Source: Chionoecetes opilio (lineage: Eukaryota > Arthropoda > Malacostraca > Decapoda > Majidae). Taken from it: 64,000 bases of DNA. Below the pieces are notes generated by a model. It made no database searches, was not told where the DNA came from, and saw only the letters and a program-made list of their open reading frames with translations. Positions 62,895-64,000 of this stretch are shown one piece after another. The translations under genes and the position numbers were made by a program. Within the stretch, counting starts at the first letter, position 1, and the number at the start of each line of letters is the position of its first letter. The stretch is taken from the NCBI GenBank assembly GCA_016584305.1, contig JACEEZ010003836.1, forward strand, positions 110,001 to 174,000, written 5' to 3'.

Positions 62895-63368
62895 GTTATG
62901 TCTCTAGTTAGTAAGTTTTGTCTAATTTGTGATTTTTAAGGAATATCTGGAAGTATCATGTCATTGTGAATTGGCTGAAATAGGGACTTCTAATCATTGT
63001 AACTGAAAACTGACTCCAGATTAGTGTTCAGCATGCCCGAAAACTGCTAGGAACAAATTTCTAAATTTTTTGCAAATTTTGCAAGGGGTACCCTTGTCCT
63101 TGTGTGAAATAGTCCCTATTTCCCTTCCAAAATTTGTAATATTTTTTGAAAAATACATTTGCTTGAAAATTCGTTCCTAGCAGTTTTCGGGCATGCTGAA
63201 CACTAATCTGGAGTCAGTTTTCAGTTACAATGATTAGAAGTCCCTATTTCAGCCAATTCACAATGACATGATACTTCCAGATATTCCTTAAAAAAAAAAA
63301 TTAGACAAAACTTACTGCAAGACATAAAAATATGATAGGCAATGCTAGATTAATCATTATTTCAATAA
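62895..63368. mobile_element. Long-hairpin element, copy C
   Basis: The left arm begins TATGTCTCTAGTTAGTAAG and continues with TTTTGTCTAATTTGTG; the right arm mirrors it to ATTAGACAAAACTTACTGC and extends outward through GACATAAAAATATGATAGGC to about 63368. That outer extension is the reverse complement of the outer left part of copy A, so the full family has arms longer than 230 bp. Both arms share variants absent from A and B. No coding capacity. Confidence 0.88.
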
Positions 63369-63422
63369 TGAGAGAGAGAGAGAGAGAGAGAGGAATATAA
63401 TTCAATCTGTGTGTGTGTGTGT
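63369..63422. repeat. Short (GA)n and (GT)n tracts
   Basis: About 12 GA units and about 7 GT units separated by 16 bp. Confidence 0.9.
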
Positions 63423-63732
63423 ATGTATGTAGGGAGGTGTATGCAAACTTAGGAGTATGCTAGAAGCATTACAAGGTGAAAAATATGTGTGGGTGTCTTA
63501 TCTTATCTTTAAGTAGTAAGAAATCGATGGTTTATGAGTTCTTATGTATATATGTTCTAGATTAATCTGTATTGTTATTATTATTATTATCATGTGGTAT
63601 TATAAGTGTGTGTACTTATAATTATAGTATAAATACAATGATTTTGGTGAGTACAAGTAATGCAATATGTGCTGTTTTAGCATACTTGAGTGACTTATTA
63701 TTGTGTGGAGGGGCTAGAGGTAACCATCGGAT
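63423..63732. other. AT-rich sequence between hairpin C and the pogo-like end
   Basis: Includes a short (ATT)n at 63573-63591. May be internal sequence of the pogo/Tigger-like element ending at 63800, but no transposase is recognisable. Confidence 0.4.
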
Positions 63733-63802
63733 AATTCGGGTTTTCGGCTAATTCGACTCAGGTCTCCTCCCAATTAGTTCGAATTAGAGAGGGTTTACTG
63801 TA
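63733..63802. mobile_element. pogo/Tigger-like terminal sequence, copy 2
   Basis: ATTCGGGTTTTCGGCTAATT, CGACTCAGGTCTCC, CAATTAGTTCGAATTAG and AGGGTTTACTG end at 63800 with TA at 63801-63802. Better preserved than 26291-26356. The outer words CAGTAAACCCTCTCTAATTC (minus strand) suggest a pogo/Tigger terminus. The opposite end is not in view. Confidence 0.6.
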
Positions 63803-63872
63803 CACCAGAGCCAAGGAAATAAGAGATACAAATTCTATCTATATCTAAATTCCCTTGGCCTTGGTATACACT
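63799..63872. repeat. Small hairpin with GCCAAGG arms
   Basis: TACACCAGAGCCAAGGAA pairs imperfectly with TTCCCTTGGCCTTGGTATA around a short AT-rich loop. It abuts the TA at the end of the pogo-like sequence. Confidence 0.7.
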
Positions 63873-64000
63873 TTGTCAACTCTCCATCACGTAAAAATCA
63901 AACTCCACTTGCTTTGTCTGCGAACTTGATTTATGAGAATGGCTTCAAGCACAGCAAGTTTTCATCTGATTCCGGGCTCTGATGTATTGCTTATCTTCGT

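Overview
This window looks like non-coding DNA from an arthropod nuclear genome, most likely a decapod crustacean and perhaps a crab. The reasons are very dense dinucleotide microsatellites ((CT)n/(GA)n and (CA)n/(GT)n, many over 80 bp), repeats built from the arthropod telomeric word TTAGG, tRNA-derived SINEs, a TTAA-flanked MITE family, long foldback repeats and poly-A-tailed retroposon ends. Nothing resembles a prokaryotic layout: there are no operons, ribosome binding sites or rRNA genes. The species assignment is an inference. Microsatellite boundaries were read by eye and may be off by a few bases.

Layout. 0-4.2 kb is a microsatellite-rich block. 4.36-5.87 kb is a foldback of about 1.5 kb with arms of about 370-390 bp. 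6-12 kb is unique-looking DNA with two LINE-like 3' ends and a piggyBac-type MITE. 12-18.6 kb is a second microsatellite-dense block. 18.77-19.52 kb is a small foldback with 26-bp perfect terminal inverted repeats. 20-24.5 kb holds CA/GT tracts, a 187-bp TCC tract and hairpins. 24.8-27.3 kb holds a SINE with target-site duplication, the first copy of a long-hairpin family joined to a pogo/Tigger-like terminus, a degenerate GT-rich tandem repeat and a dispersed repeat. 30.8-32.6 kb has two poly-A-tailed copies of one retroposon in opposite orientation and a tandem duplication. 32.8-35.1 kb is microsatellite-rich. 36.2-36.8 kb is GC-rich and leads into a candidate first coding exon. 37.6-38.3 kb has tandem duplications. 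41.4-41.6 kb is a degenerate telomere-like array. 44-45.5 kb has microsatellites and hairpin copy B. 50.85-51.06 kb is a 12-bp minisatellite lying in a signal-peptide-like reading frame. 56.2-57.8 kb has two different SINEs, the second MITE copy and a minisatellite. 58.6-62.6 kb is again CT/GA-rich. 62.9-63.8 kb has hairpin copy C and a second pogo/Tigger-like terminus.

No protein-coding gene could be recognised with confidence. Nearly all long open frames are translations of simple repeats (poly Ser-Leu, Glu-Arg, Thr-His or Cys-Val). The best gene-like hints are the exon candidate at 36718, the repeat frame at 50760, and three places where a pyrimidine tract with AG abuts GT(A/G), the arrangement of recursive splice sites. 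These would fit the window lying largely inside one or more long introns or between genes.

The most interesting structure is the hairpin family at 26.0, 45.1 and 62.9 kb. In copy C, substitutions private to that copy occur in both arms, which suggests arm homogenisation or re-duplication.
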